DNA of 45,216 bases from Chthoniobacterales bacterium (GCA_026418675.1 JAOAAX010000005.1:77789-123004); one strand, 5' to 3'; positions 1 through 9,379 are shown, numbered from the stretch's first letter. A program made the numbers and translations. The notes: generated from the sequence alone by a model not told the origin.

Positions 1-2
1 CT

Positions 3-332
3 TTATTATCACAAACCATAATTCAAAGTTTTTTTTCTTCTGTTTATTGCTTACTTTTATTTAAATTATTCAAAAATTTTGATTATGTTAGAATTTTTAT
101 AATCACAATTATTAGAATTATTTTAATATCTTTATCTTTATTTTATATATACATAGAAATCTTTAAAAATTTAAATTCCCATTGGTTGATTTTTATTGGA
201 AATATCTTTTTGCAGACTGCTATAGCAGTTATAGTTAACTTTTTTTTAGGTTTAAATAGTGATGTTCGACAAAGCATCTTAGAAAGGATACGTGAAATCT
301 TAGGTAAAAATCTATGGCGTTGGAAAATTTAA
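3..332 (+). CDS. C-terminal end of a polysaccharide flippase-like membrane protein (5' cut by window edge)
   Basis: An open frame runs from the window edge to a TAA at 330-332 and has no start codon inside the window, so only the last ~109 residues are visible. They contain two long hydrophobic segments (around VRIFIITIIRIILISLSLFY and LIFIGNIFFQTAIAVIVNFF), followed by a short basic tail ending KNLWRWKI. Two late membrane helices plus a charged cytoplasmic tail is how Wzx/MATE-type oligosaccharide flippases end, and such a gene is expected at the head of an O-antigen locus. The stop overlaps the start of the next gene (ATG 314) by 19 bases, which suggests translational coupling. The reading frame and membrane character are seen directly; the flippase identity is inferred from position and topology only. 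Confidence 0.55.
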   Translation, partial: LLSQTIIQSFFSSVYCLLLFKLFKNFDYVRIFIITIIRIILISLSLFYIYIEIFKNLNSHWLIFIGNIFLQTAIAVIVNFFLGLNSDVRQSILERIREILGKNLWRWKI

Positions 333-1318
333 GTATTTGTATTCCAACATATAATCGATGCAATGAATTAAAGAGATTACTTGATTGGATTGAATTATAT
401 GCCCCAAAAGAGGTTACAGTTGTTGTCCGAGATAATGCAAGTTCAGACAATACTTGGGAAGTAATCCAGGAATGGAAAATAAAGACCAAGCATCGGGCGA
501 TAATTAATAGAAACCCCGAAAATTACGGAATTGATTACAATATTATTGCTGTTATTCAAGACAGCCCAACAGAATACTGTTGGTGGATGGGTGATGATGA
601 TTTGTTTGAGCCTGATGTAATTAGAAAAGTTCAAAAATTTTTAAAAAACGATTATTTTGACTTAATAATTCTAAATTATAAAGTATGGGATTCAAATTTT
701 CTTACAAACAGTGGTCCAATATTCTCTGATTCTAATATTTTATACGATAACCAAAAAGTTATATCAATAGTCGCTGAACTTTTTTCATTTATTAGTATTT
801 TAATAGTAAAAAAGAAAAGTTTTTTAAGTTATCACAGAGATAGACCGGATTTTCTAAATAAAACTGCTCTTGATTTTACATACGCGGTTTTAAAGTTAGC
901 TTTTCTAAATAGAGTTGTTTTTGTTGGTGACGCCTACATCATGTATCGAGGAGGAGCTGATGATCATTGCTTTTCTTGGAGAGACTTATCTAAGCCATAT
1001 TTCTTAGGAATGGAATTTGTTATCGGAAAAAACAGGTTATACTCAAAAATTCTAAAAATTTGTATTAATAGAAGCTTAATTAACATAATACGAAATAAAG
1101 TCATCCAAGAAAATATTCCTTACCATGAAAAATTAAAAATTCTTTTGAACCTTATTTCAACATTTAGCACTGTTCTAGCATTTTGGTTGAAAATTGTTCC
1201 TCGACTAATTTTACCAAATTCGTTTTTACTTTTAGTAAAAAGATTTTTAAGGTATAATATATGTATTCAATTTGCATTCCTACTTACAATCGTGCCGAAA
1301 AACTTAAAAATTGCTTGA
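314..1318 (+). CDS. Glycosyltransferase family 2 (first of a tandem pair)
   Basis: A 334-residue GT-A fold glycosyltransferase, expected to add a sugar to a lipid-linked surface glycan at the cytoplasmic face of the inner membrane. The N-terminus has the GT2 nucleotide-binding start (SICIPTYNR) and a VRDNASSDNT segment, and the metal-binding acidic motif is GDDDLFEPD near residue 95. A hydrophobic stretch (FWLKIVPRLILP) near the end could lie on the membrane. The next gene is a clear paralogue with the same landmarks in the same order. This protein runs 58 bases into that gene and so ends with an ~18-residue tail (after RFLRYNI) that the paralogue lacks. The sugar and acceptor cannot be deduced. 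Confidence 0.85.
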   Translation: MALENLSICIPTYNRCNELKRLLDWIELYAPKEVTVVVRDNASSDNTWEVIQEWKIKTKHRAIINRNPENYGIDYNIIAVIQDSPTEYCWWMGDDDLFEPDVIRKVQKFLKNDYFDLIILNYKVWDSNFLTNSGPIFSDSNILYDNQKVISIVAELFSFISILIVKKKSFLSYHRDRPDFLNKTALDFTYAVLKLAFLNRVVFVGDAYIMYRGGADDHCFSWRDLSKPYFLGMEFVIGKNRLYSKILKICINRSLINIIRNKVIQENIPYHEKLKILLNLISTFSTVLAFWLKIVPRLILPNSFLLLVKRFLRYNICIQFAFLLTIVPKNLKIA

Positions 1319-2214
1319 TAAAAATTGATAGATATGCAAATAAAAATGTTTCCGTGATTGTAAGAGATAATTGTTCTACTGATCATACAGATCTTGTTTT
1401 AAGAGATTATCAAAAGAAAACCAAGAGAAAAGTTGAAATCATACGAACTAATGAGAATGAGGGTATTGATTTAAATATTCAAAATATTGCTCTTCGAGTT
1501 AAGACGAAATGGTTTTTATATTTTAGTGATGACGATGATTTTGAAGATGATTTTTTTGAATTCGTAGAAAAAGAATTACCATCTTGGGATAAGGATTTTA
1601 TTAATCTAGTTTATTTCAATTATTCTGAGTGGAATTTAGAAAAGAATCAACAGTTTACTGAAAGACAGATCAAGTTCTTTAAAGATCAAGTGTTTTCACC
1701 AGGTTTTAAAATTATATCGTTAGTAGCGGAAATGTTGCCACTAATATCTTGTTTATTAATTCGAACCAATCCTTATCAATTTTTTATCACAAAGATTCCA
1801 ATTAAGATTAAAACAACGGGAGTAGGATTTGTGTGGGCTTTGTTGCAATCTTTAAAGGAAAGTAATTCTTTATTTATATCAAAACCATATATTCGTTGGA
1901 ACAATACTGACCCTGAACGAGGTTTTTGTTGGAAGAATACTGCTGTTACAGGCCTCTATGACATAATAAAAGAAATTTGCCCTCAAGAGCTTAAATTTTT
2001 TTTAAAAAATACTCTCAATAATCAAATTATTCCCCGATCAAGAAATGTTGGACGAAAAGGCAATTTTAGTCAAAAAATTGATTTTTTTTTATTTACAATT
2101 TCTTATTACTATTCCTTTTTGGATTATTGGTATAAAGTTTTTCCTAGACTATTTTGCCCAAAAATTTTTTACCAACTCTATTATCAACTAAGGGACAAAT
2201 TAAAATTTAGGTGA
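1261..2214 (+). CDS. Glycosyltransferase family 2 (second of a tandem pair)
   Basis: A 317-residue GT2 enzyme paralogous to the preceding gene. Shared landmarks are SICIPTYNR at the very N-terminus, VRDNCSTDHT, NEGIDLNI, an acidic metal site SDDDDFEDD, a late CWKN segment and a closing KVFPRL. The start at ATG 1261 is fixed because the GT2 motif begins at residue 3. It lies inside the 3' end of the upstream gene. The stop overlaps the next start in a GTGA arrangement (GTG 2211). Like its partner it should transfer a sugar during O-unit or core assembly. Codon use is very AT-rich, like everything before ~9.4 kb. Confidence 0.85.
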   Translation: MYSICIPTYNRAEKLKNCLIKIDRYANKNVSVIVRDNCSTDHTDLVLRDYQKKTKRKVEIIRTNENEGIDLNIQNIALRVKTKWFLYFSDDDDFEDDFFEFVEKELPSWDKDFINLVYFNYSEWNLEKNQQFTERQIKFFKDQVFSPGFKIISLVAEMLPLISCLLIRTNPYQFFITKIPIKIKTTGVGFVWALLQSLKESNSLFISKPYIRWNNTDPERGFCWKNTAVTGLYDIIKEICPQELKFFLKNTLNNQIIPRSRNVGRKGNFSQKIDFFLFTISYYYSFLDYWYKVFPRLFCPKIFYQLYYQLRDKLKFR

Positions 2215-3204
2215 AAAAAATCTTAGTTATAAAATTAGATCACATTGGTGACTATGCAATTACTTTGCCTTGGCTTAATGACCTTAGGGAGAAAGGTTGG
2301 AGGGTTGATGTAGTGGTCTCTCCATGGAATTTAGGTTGGAGTGAAGTCTGTCCATGGATTAAGAAATGGCATTCAGTTTCATTTCCGGGATACGAAAGAA
2401 TTAAACTTGGAAATAAACATCGTTTTTATGCTCTTCTTGCACTCTTAAAATTTTGGTTGAATGTTATCCCTGAAAAATATGATGTTGCGGTGGATTTAAG
2501 AATGTATCCCCTTGATTGGAGGGGAAAATTAGTAGCTTGGTTAAGTGGTGCTCGGAAACGGTATGGTTTAAAAGGTATTGGAGAGTATTTCTTAGATTAT
2601 CCCTTTGAGGAACCTCGTGGGCATCAATCGGAAAGGATAGGTTGGCTTTTAAAAAAAATTCAACCCGATCTTAAGTTAAATTATAATAATTGTGTGAATA
2701 TTTTTAATATAAAAAAAAAAATTACTTGTTGCACATCTAGGTGCTGGATTTCCTTCAAAGAAATGGCCATTAGAGCATTGGTTTGAACTTTATAGAATCG
2801 TTAAAGGTTTGAATAGAAAAATTGAATGGAAATGGCTAGGGGTCAAATCCGATTTCGATATAAAAGTATTAGAATTATATTCTAAAGAGGAAATTTTTGT
2901 CACCGAGACAATTAAAGAAGCAATCCAAGAAATCGCTAATGCCAGCCTCCTAGTTGCACATGACAGCGCTGCTGCTCATTTTGCCTCGTTGGTCAACACA
3001 CCAACAGTTACACTTTTTTCTGCTGCGAATGAAGATTGGCGGTGGGCCGCAGTGGGAAATAATGTTGTTTTAAAAAAATATTTAAGTTGTTCCCCTTGTT
3101 TTCGAGGGGAGTGTCCTTTTCCTGAGCATCCCTGTATGCGGGGTATTACCCCGCGAGAAGTTGCTGAGCAAGTTATTTCAAAATTAAAGACTTTTGGCTT
3201 GTGA
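2211..3204 (+). pseudogene. GT9 heptosyltransferase-like gene split by a frameshift at an A11 run
   Basis: The first part starts at GTG 2211 and shows the GT9 N-terminus (KILVIKLDHIGDYAITLPWL). It leaves frame at a run of eleven A (2711-2721) and stops at 2786. One base over, the frame continues without a gap: the sequence from 2722 reads LLVAHLGAGFPSKKWPLEHW, the expected nucleotide-sugar-binding region of the family. It then runs to the C-terminal HDSAAAHFASLVNTPTVTLF motif and a stop at 3204. Ten A instead of eleven would give one intact protein of ~330 residues. Explanations are a true mutation, an assembly or homopolymer error, or RNA polymerase slippage on the A run that keeps the product alive. 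The downstream frame is otherwise undamaged, and this favours a recent lesion, an error or slippage over long decay. Confidence 0.85.
2711..2721 (+). repeat. A11 homopolymer at the frameshift point
   Basis: Eleven consecutive A bases follow ...AATAT and precede TTACTTG. The run sits exactly where the GT9 reading frame changes register, and removal of one A restores the family sequence on both sides. Runs of nine or more A are known sites of transcriptional slippage and of sequencing or phase-variation indels. Confidence 0.8.
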
Positions 3205-4223
3205 AAATCGGTCTTTTGAGGCTGGATCATTTAGGAGACATGATATTAACTACTCCTCTCGCAATAACACTTGCAAGGGCCGGTTTTAAAGTTCAGGTAT
3301 TTTGCCGTACAGAATTTCTACCAGTTTGGGAAAATCTTGATGGAATATCATATTTTGGGCTTCCTCCCCCTTCCGGAAAAGTTTGGGTGGATATCTTACG
3401 ATGGAGCCAAACCATTCGGCAAATCAAGCCGGAAATTTTAGTTGTTTTTCAAAGAAAATGGAGTGTTTTGTTAGCATCCTTATTTAGCGGAGTTCTTAAG
3501 AGATATGCAGTTGCATGCGGTTGGCTTGGTTTAATAACTCTACATACACCCGTTCGGACATTACTAGCTTCTCATCCGAGGTATATTGTGGATGCTTGGT
3601 TGGATGTAGCAAGGAGAGTTGGAGTATCAGAGAGTCAATTGGTTAAATCACCTTTCATCCAATTAACGGAGGAAGAAAGAAAAAGGGGAGAAGAGCTTTG
3701 GAAAGAGTATTTCTCAGATTTAGGGCCCCGGATTCTCATTCATCCTTTCCATGGAGGAAGTTCTTGTCACCCAAAAGTGGAAATTTATATGGAGGTTGCC
3801 AGTAAATTGCAGAATTTTGCATGCGTTTTAATTACTGGTTTGCCAGAAGAATTAAAAAAAATTCAAATCCTTGAAAATAAAAAAGTAAAAACACTAAAAT
3901 CTAAACTTAATTTGAGAGAATTTTTTGCAGCTGTCAGTTTCAGTGATTTGGTAATTTGTGGAAGCACTGGAATTTTGCAGATTGCTGAATGTTTTAAAGT
4001 TCCCAGTGTCTCCCTTTTTTGTTCGCATCCTTATGTAAATTCTATTATTTGGGGTTCAAGGGATTCGAGAAGTTTGTCAATTCATCATCCAGAACAATTT
4101 TGTCTAGAAATGAGACCTCGTTTGAAAGGAGAGAACTGCGAAATGCCATTTGGCCCTAAAGCAGAGGAGATCGTGCAAGCAGTTGCTAAGGTTCTCGAAA
4201 TTGAGAAAAATAAGATTTTATGA
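3201..4223 (+). CDS. GT9 heptosyltransferase-family glycosyltransferase
   Basis: A 340-residue GT-B enzyme of the ADP-heptose:LPS heptosyltransferase superfamily. It should add a heptose or related sugar to LPS core or O-antigen in the cytoplasm. Seen are the N-terminal Rossmann start (KIGLLRLDHLGDMILTTPLA), a mid-protein ILIHPFHGGSS segment equivalent to the family's donor-site glycine region, and a C-terminal ICGSTGILQIAECFKVPSVSLF in place of the usual D-S/T-G-P-H-A patch. The usual Asp is absent (CGSTG). Start is GTG 3201, overlapping the previous stop in GTGA. The stop overlaps the ATG of the decayed methyltransferase (ATGA at 4220). Donor and acceptor are unknown. Confidence 0.8.
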   Translation: MKIGLLRLDHLGDMILTTPLAITLARAGFKVQVFCRTEFLPVWENLDGISYFGLPPPSGKVWVDILRWSQTIRQIKPEILVVFQRKWSVLLASLFSGVLKRYAVACGWLGLITLHTPVRTLLASHPRYIVDAWLDVARRVGVSESQLVKSPFIQLTEEERKRGEELWKEYFSDLGPRILIHPFHGGSSCHPKVEIYMEVASKLQNFACVLITGLPEELKKIQILENKKVKTLKSKLNLREFFAAVSFSDLVICGSTGILQIAECFKVPSVSLFCSHPYVNSIIWGSRDSRSLSIHHPEQFCLEMRPRLKGENCEMPFGPKAEEIVQAVAKVLEIEKNKIL

Positions 4224-4986
4224 ATTTTATTTGTAAATATATTTACACTCTTTTGAATGTTTTCTGGATGTTTATAGGTGGAACACTACTGGAGAAATGG
4301 GAGAAATGGAGAACTTCTCTGCATCAAATGGCTGTAAGTTTTGGTTATAAAGACGAGAAAAGGAAAAAATTTTACTAAAAATTTCCATAAGAGATTTATT
4401 TAAAGGAGAGATAAACCCCAAATTAATCAGCCTGCCTTATGAAGAAGGAAATGTATTACTTTTGGAAGCTTTTATTTTTGCTAAGGCAGCGCGAAGGTGG
4501 GGTAAGAGGTCATTTTGTGAATTGGGACGTTTAATGGAAGCACTACAAAAAATTTTGCTGTGAATGCAGCGTAAACAATACCTCTAGTGACACTAGATTT
4601 GCCGAAAAATCAAATTAAGCGGACTACTTTCGATTTTGACAAGAGAGAAAAAATTCGTAGAGAAAGTTGAATCTGGACTATGTTTTAGGAACACCCTTTA
4701 TGAAAGACGAATTTCCCAAATTTTCTGTGACTTGGCAAATTTTGATTACAGAAAGTATGTTGGCAACTTTTCTTTTGTCTTTATAGATGGCTTACATAGT
4801 TATAATTATGTAGTTAATGATTCAAGAGTGGCTTTGGAACTTCTTCGGATTGGTAAGGGTGTAATTCTATGGCATGATTACAGTCCGGATTGGCCAGAAG
4901 TGATTCAAGCACTCAGCAAACTTTTTTAAAATGGAATAGAGCTTTCTCTTCTAGAAAAAAACAACTTGTTTTTTTATTTAAAGTAA
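4220..4986 (+). pseudogene. Decayed class I SAM-dependent methyltransferase
   Basis: The original ATG at 4220 is coupled to the upstream stop (ATGA) and opens 52 codons before a stop at 4376-4378. The protein then continues in other frames. From about 4370 one frame reads toward LISLPYEEGNVLLLEAF and FCELG. After a one-base shift near 4525 another reads TFNGSTTKNFAVNAA, stop, TIPLVTLDLPKNQ; E-L-G-T-F-G-T plus L-D-L-P is the SAM-binding signature. The last frame carries FVFIDGLHSYNYVVNDS, ILWHDYSPDWP, an in-frame TAA at 4927-4929 and ~18 further codons to 4984-4986. There are at least four lesions (two or three frameshifts, two stops). Intact relatives are SAM methyltransferases (Methyltransf_24 type) common in polysaccharide clusters. 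An active product is unlikely, although 4636-4929 stays open for 97 codons. Confidence 0.8.
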
Positions 4987-4999
4987 TAATAGTCTCAAA

Positions 5000-6502
5000 A
5001 TGGACTCGATATTACAAAAACTTCTTATTCCGATTGTATTTTTTATAAGTATTACATTTGCACTTTATTCTGGCGTATTGATCAGTGAGGAAAAGTATGT
5101 TGAACTTTTGCTCATTTCCTCATGTATTATTGTTTTTTTGTGGATGGTATTTGGATACGAATATTGGTGGCTTCCGATGTTCTTTTTTTTAGGGTTAGGA
5201 GGCTTTTTTTATTTTGGTTTTAAAGTATACTTGCATGAGATTGCAGTGTTAATTTCGGTATTGCCATTAGTATTTGTGATTGTTTTTCATGAAATTAAGA
5301 ATAAAAGGGAAAGGTATAAAATACCTTTTTTGTTGTGGTTGCTTTTTGGTTATTTAACTGTGCACTTGATAGGAATGTTTATCTACTATAAATTGGAAGG
5401 ACTTACAGGGTGGGGAAATATTATGAGAAGATACATGGATGCATTATGGCCCTTTTTAATATTAGTTCCTTTCATTTACTATGGAAAAACAAAATATATC
5501 TCGTGGGCATTGCATCTTTTTTTTCTAGCGATAATAATCCGTTTTTTTCTTGGTTTTGCGTTTTATCTAACGGAGAGGGAGGAATTTGTATATGTGCCAG
5601 GTATTAATTATGTTTTGCCAGATGCCGGGATGTTTACGGATTTACGATTTTCTGGTTCTATGCTGGCAATTTTAAGTTTTTGTTATTTTATAATCTATAA
5701 ATCCATAATGAGTAGAATTTTATTTTTTATTCTTATATTGTTGGGTATAGTTGGAACAATGTTTGGAGGAGGAAGAATTGCTTTTGTTACTTTAACAGGC
5801 TTTTTTTTATTTGCTTGCTTTGTATATCGTAAATACTGGTTGTTGGGGGTGTGGTTTGCAGCTATGATCCTATTTGTTATCTTGATCAATTCCAATTTAG
5901 AATTGCTCTATTCGCTTAAGCCCCAGGCTCGCAGAGCATTGACAGGGCTTTTGCTGAATCGCGAATTGGCTCAGGAAGTTGGTCAGACTTATGCAAGTGA
6001 TGAATGGCATGCTGCCTTGCAAAAGGCTGGCTTTGAAGCCTGGACACAAGATTTTTTTACTTTTGTGTTTGGAAGAGGCACACGTCGCTTTGAGGAAGCT
6101 GCGAGATATGAGGATCCAATGTTAGGGTTGTTAGATATGGCAATCGTCACAAGTCGTTTTGAAAAGGGTTTGTGGAATGTCCTCGTTACCTTTGGGCTTG
6201 TAGGTCTTGTCTTCTATAGCTTGGTATTGCTGCAAGTAATCAAATATTGTCTTCCAATTTTACTACGAGATAGAATTCAAACCCCTTTGCATGCTATGAT
6301 GTTCCTTGGTGTTTATTTGACAATTTTCTGGTTTTTACTTTGTTGGATTTCTGGAGATTTTCCGTCCCTACCGATCTTTTTTGGAGTTATTTCTATGATT
6401 GCAGCAAATGAATACAATTTAATAAAAGAAAAACAAGATAAAAAAAGATTTCAATTTTTAGAGAGACCGATCAATTTAGAAAGCAACGCAGAAGTAAATT
6501 AA
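5000..6502 (+). CDS. O-antigen polymerase/ligase-like integral membrane protein
   Basis: A 500-residue inner-membrane protein with about 11-12 hydrophobic segments and one long hydrophilic loop (roughly residues 300-390, containing RRALTGLLLNRELAQEVG and VFGRGTRRFEE) before the last helices. This layout is that of the Wzy polymerase / WaaL O-antigen ligase superfamily, in which the large periplasmic loop carries the functional residues. A GGGRIAF segment precedes the loop in the place where such proteins have a conserved Arg. Start is ATG 5000. It lies between the decayed methyltransferase and a GT4, so a role in polymerising or ligating the glycan is the natural reading. Polymerase and ligase cannot be told apart from sequence alone. 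Confidence 0.65.
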   Translation: MDSILQKLLIPIVFFISITFALYSGVLISEEKYVELLLISSCIIVFLWMVFGYEYWWLPMFFFLGLGGFFYFGFKVYLHEIAVLISVLPLVFVIVFHEIKNKRERYKIPFLLWLLFGYLTVHLIGMFIYYKLEGLTGWGNIMRRYMDALWPFLILVPFIYYGKTKYISWALHLFFLAIIIRFFLGFAFYLTEREEFVYVPGINYVLPDAGMFTDLRFSGSMLAILSFCYFIIYKSIMSRILFFILILLGIVGTMFGGGRIAFVTLTGFFLFACFVYRKYWLLGVWFAAMILFVILINSNLELLYSLKPQARRALTGLLLNRELAQEVGQTYASDEWHAALQKAGFEAWTQDFFTFVFGRGTRRFEEAARYEDPMLGLLDMAIVTSRFEKGLWNVLVTFGLVGLVFYSLVLLQVIKYCLPILLRDRIQTPLHAMMFLGVYLTIFWFLLCWISGDFPSLPIFFGVISMIAANEYNLIKEKQDKKRFQFLERPINLESNAEVN

Positions 6503-6505
6503 TAA

Positions 6506-7642
6506 TTGAGAATATTCCACTTGTGTTATAATGATGGGGCTGGTGGAGGTCCAAAGACTGTTTTGAACCATTTGATACACTATGGAAAGAAGCATGAAAT
6601 AGTTCTCGTCTTTGGTGGCCAGGGAGTTTTGAAAGACTATTGTTCTCAAAATGGTATTTTACATTATCAAATACCTTTTGAAAAAAAATGGAAAACTCCA
6701 CTCGGTTTTTACTACATATTGAAGTACTTATCAAAACATAAGCCAGACGTAGTAGTTTTACATGGTCAATGGGCTGGTTTTTTTGGAGCTATTGCAGCAT
6801 ATTTGCACAAAATTCCTAGTTTTTATATTGTACAATGGCCAGTATTTTATACTGACTGGGATTTTTTTCGGCTGGTTCGCAATCATTTGATAGAATTTAT
6901 TACGTGCAGGCTTTCATCGCTTATTGCGGCGATAAGTTACGGAAATTACAGGGAATATTTGTTTCGTTTTCCTTTTTTTAGCAAGAAAATATCTCTGTTT
7001 TCAAACCCAAATACGATAACACTTGAGGAGAATATGTACTCATCAGCAATTAGTAGAGACAAACTTGGATGGGAGAAGAACGAAATTCATGTTCTGTGTT
7101 TGTCACGATTTTCGACCCAAAAAAGGATTGATTGGCTATTGCAGGCTTGGGCGAAATTGGAAAAGGAGATATCTCACGGGAGACTTTGGATTGCTGGAGA
7201 CGGTGAGTTGATGCGGCAGATGATCGAGCTTGCAAAAACTCTAAAATTAAATCGGTTGACTTTTCTTGGGGCAAGAAAGGATACCAAGGATTTATTGAGT
7301 GCTTGTGATATTGTTGTTATGCCAACCATGTATGAGGGCCATGCCAATGTTCCCTTGGAGGCTATGGCATTTGGCAAGCCGATTGTTGCTTGTGATGTAG
7401 ATGGGGTTCGGGAAAGTTTTCAGAATGAGATTGAGGGGATTTTGGTTCGCCCAGGGGATGTGCATGCTTTTTCCGATGCAATTAAAGTTCTGATTCAGTC
7501 AAAGGAAACTCGAGTGAGAATGGGACAAGCAGGTTTGCTGAGGGTTAGGAAATTTGATTTAGAAAAGGTGATGGAGAAATTTTTGAAAAAAATAGAAGAA
7601 ATTGTTGAAATTTCAAATAAATTTAATAAAAGGGGAGAGTGA
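6506..7642 (+). CDS. Glycosyltransferase family 4
   Basis: A 378-residue GT-B enzyme. The N-terminal domain carries HLCYNDGAGGGPKTVLNHL, with the glycine loop that binds the acceptor side, and LHGQWAGFFGAIAAYL. The C-terminal domain carries the GT4 donor signature, including LSRFSTQKRIDWLLQAWAKL and the E-x7-E motif region (PTMYEGHANVPLEAMAFGKP). The start is TTG 6506, four bases after the preceding stop; no ATG fits the family's N-terminus. It is clearly paralogous to the GT4 at 14508, which shares NDG-GGGP, LHGQWAG, KR-DWLLEAWA and YEGHA. Likely a cytoplasmic or membrane-peripheral sugar transferase for the O-unit. Confidence 0.85.
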   Translation: MRIFHLCYNDGAGGGPKTVLNHLIHYGKKHEIVLVFGGQGVLKDYCSQNGILHYQIPFEKKWKTPLGFYYILKYLSKHKPDVVVLHGQWAGFFGAIAAYLHKIPSFYIVQWPVFYTDWDFFRLVRNHLIEFITCRLSSLIAAISYGNYREYLFRFPFFSKKISLFSNPNTITLEENMYSSAISRDKLGWEKNEIHVLCLSRFSTQKRIDWLLQAWAKLEKEISHGRLWIAGDGELMRQMIELAKTLKLNRLTFLGARKDTKDLLSACDIVVMPTMYEGHANVPLEAMAFGKPIVACDVDGVRESFQNEIEGILVRPGDVHAFSDAIKVLIQSKETRVRMGQAGLLRVRKFDLEKVMEKFLKKIEEIVEISNKFNKRGE

Positions 7643-7653
7643 TTGAATGACAT

Positions 7654-8421
7654 ATGAAAGCGGTAATTTTAGCTGGTGGAATGGGAACACGTTTATCGGA
7701 AGAGACAAATTTGAAACCGAAGCCAATGGTTGAGATAGGGGGTAAACCTATATTATGGCATATTTTGAAAATCTATTCATTTTACGGTATCAATGAATTT
7801 ATTATCTGTGTAGGGTATAAGGGATATTTGATTAAAGAATATTTTGCAAATTATTTTCTCCATACTTCGGATGTAACATTTGATTTAAAAAGCAATAGGA
7901 TGGAAGTTCATGAAAAGAGAACAGAACCTTGGAAGGTGACAATCATTGATACTGGAGAGAATACCCAGACAGGAGGTAGGCTGAAGCGTGTGCAAAAGTA
8001 TTTGGACAAGACATTTTGTATGACTTATGGTGATGGGGTGAGCGATGTAGATATTAGTTCGATAATTACCTTTCATCGTTCGCATGGGAGATTCGCAACC
8101 TTAACGGCTGTTCAGCCGTTGGGAAGATTTGGAGCTTTAAGACTTGAAGGGGATCGGGTAATAAATTTTCAAGAAAAGCCACAGGGCGATGGAGGATGGA
8201 TCAATGGAGGCTTTTTTGTATTGGAGCCCGACGTTTTTGATTTTATTGGAGGGGATGATGTAATATGGGAAAAAGAACCGATGGAGAGACTTGCTCAACA
8301 AGATCAGTTGCGTGCTTTTTTTCATAGAGGCTTTTGGCATCCAATGGATACATTAAGAGATAAAAATTATCTCGAAGAACTGTGGACAAAAAATTCTGCA
8401 CCTTGGAAAAAATTCAATTAA
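7654..8421 (+). CDS. rfbF: Glucose-1-phosphate cytidylyltransferase
   Basis: A 255-residue nucleotidyltransferase that makes CDP-glucose from CTP and glucose 1-phosphate, the first step toward CDP-3,6-dideoxyhexoses. The signature [17 protein letters not shown] with [16 protein letters not shown] is complete. [12 protein letters not shown] holds the metal-binding Asp, and the C-terminal [13 protein letters not shown] is typical of RfbF. Its length is that of the family (~257). The start at ATG 7654 gives the exact family N-terminus. The partner genes rfbG and rfbH follow at 9380 and 11622 but are separated by a degenerate gap and by a GT9 gene. Confidence 0.95.
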   Translation: MKAVILAGGMGTRLSEETNLKPKPMVEIGGKPILWHILKIYSFYGINEFIICVGYKGYLIKEYFANYFLHTSDVTFDLKSNRMEVHEKRTEPWKVTIIDTGENTQTGGRLKRVQKYLDKTFCMTYGDGVSDVDISSIITFHRSHGRFATLTAVQPLGRFGALRLEGDRVINFQEKPQGDGGWINGGFFVLEPDVFDFIGGDDVIWEKEPMERLAQQDQLRAFFHRGFWHPMDTLRDKNYLEELWTKNSAPWKKFN

Positions 8422-9379
8422 GAGGTGATAAGTAAATTTATGTTTCATTTAAAGAAAATAATTCTACAGAAAATTTATTTGTTTTTATAGCTTTAATTAA
8501 TAGATTTATAAATTTCATTTTAATACACAATTATGGAAAAGAAGGGCAGGATATATGGTGTTATGTTGGGCCAGTTATGGATCAGAAAAGCCATTCGAAT
8601 TCATTGTTCCCCTTTTGGGGGATTTTATGAATTTTGATAAAATATGGGCTATGTATCCTCCTTGTCAACAGTTTATTTTAACATTTTATTCTTTTGTTGC
8701 AGGTAAAACATTTTTGAGTTTGTTTTTGTATTTTATAATTAATTAAAAAGAAATATTTTGTAAGCATAAGTTTAATTTTATTAGTTTTTGTTATGTTCCT
8801 GAGGGATTACCTATTTTAGGCATTTTTTCAGTTTCAATTAAAATTCTAACCGAAATTTTCTACTAAGGTAAATTTTTTCATTTCTATTAAATTTTAATAG
8901 TTATACTATACGGTGCCCCCATAATTTCAAGGCTTTCTAGTTTGATTTAGTATGGGATGCCTAATGTAAGAAAAGAAGTATCTGAAAGTTTCGAAAGTTT
9001 ATCTCCTTATGATTTTGCTTAAGTTGATGTTTGTTTTTGGGTTGATGCTCTTAAAAAGAGATAAAAAGAGAGAAAAAAACTTTTATATCTCCCTTTAGCG
9101 TTCCTCATAATATTTCAATCGAATATATAAAAAATTCTTAATTAAATTAAAATATGGAGATTTGTTATTAATCGAATTTAATAGGTATATTATTTATTTT
9201 AGCACCTGAAATAATATCTAAATTGGAGTTAGACAACTTTAAATTGCTTGACAGAAAAACTAAAAAGTAAAAAATTTTCTTTTCTGATGTAGGATATGAT
9301 TTTTATATTTTTCAAAAAATTAGGTAATTTTGGTAGCAATTATAAAAAATCGAATCAAGTTTTGAAATAATATTAGTTT
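8422..9379 (+). other. AT-rich gap with decayed coding remnants between rfbF and rfbG
   Basis: These ~960 bases are extremely AT-rich and have stops in all frames except a 63-codon run at 8555-8746 that resembles nothing I know. Protein-like scraps appear in changing + frames: FCYVPEGLPILGIFSVS around 8770-8840, GMPNVRKEVSESFESL around 8950-9000 and APEIISKLELDNF around 9200-9245. They suggest one or two genes broken by many indels, possibly a sugar-modifying enzyme or transferase, but the family cannot be named. No RNA gene, hairpin terminator or insertion sequence is visible. Confidence 0.5.

Noticed and set aside
8555-8746. 63-codon open frame in the rfbF-rfbG gap
   Set aside because: No ribosome site, no recognisable domain and strongly biased composition; treated as part of the decayed region.
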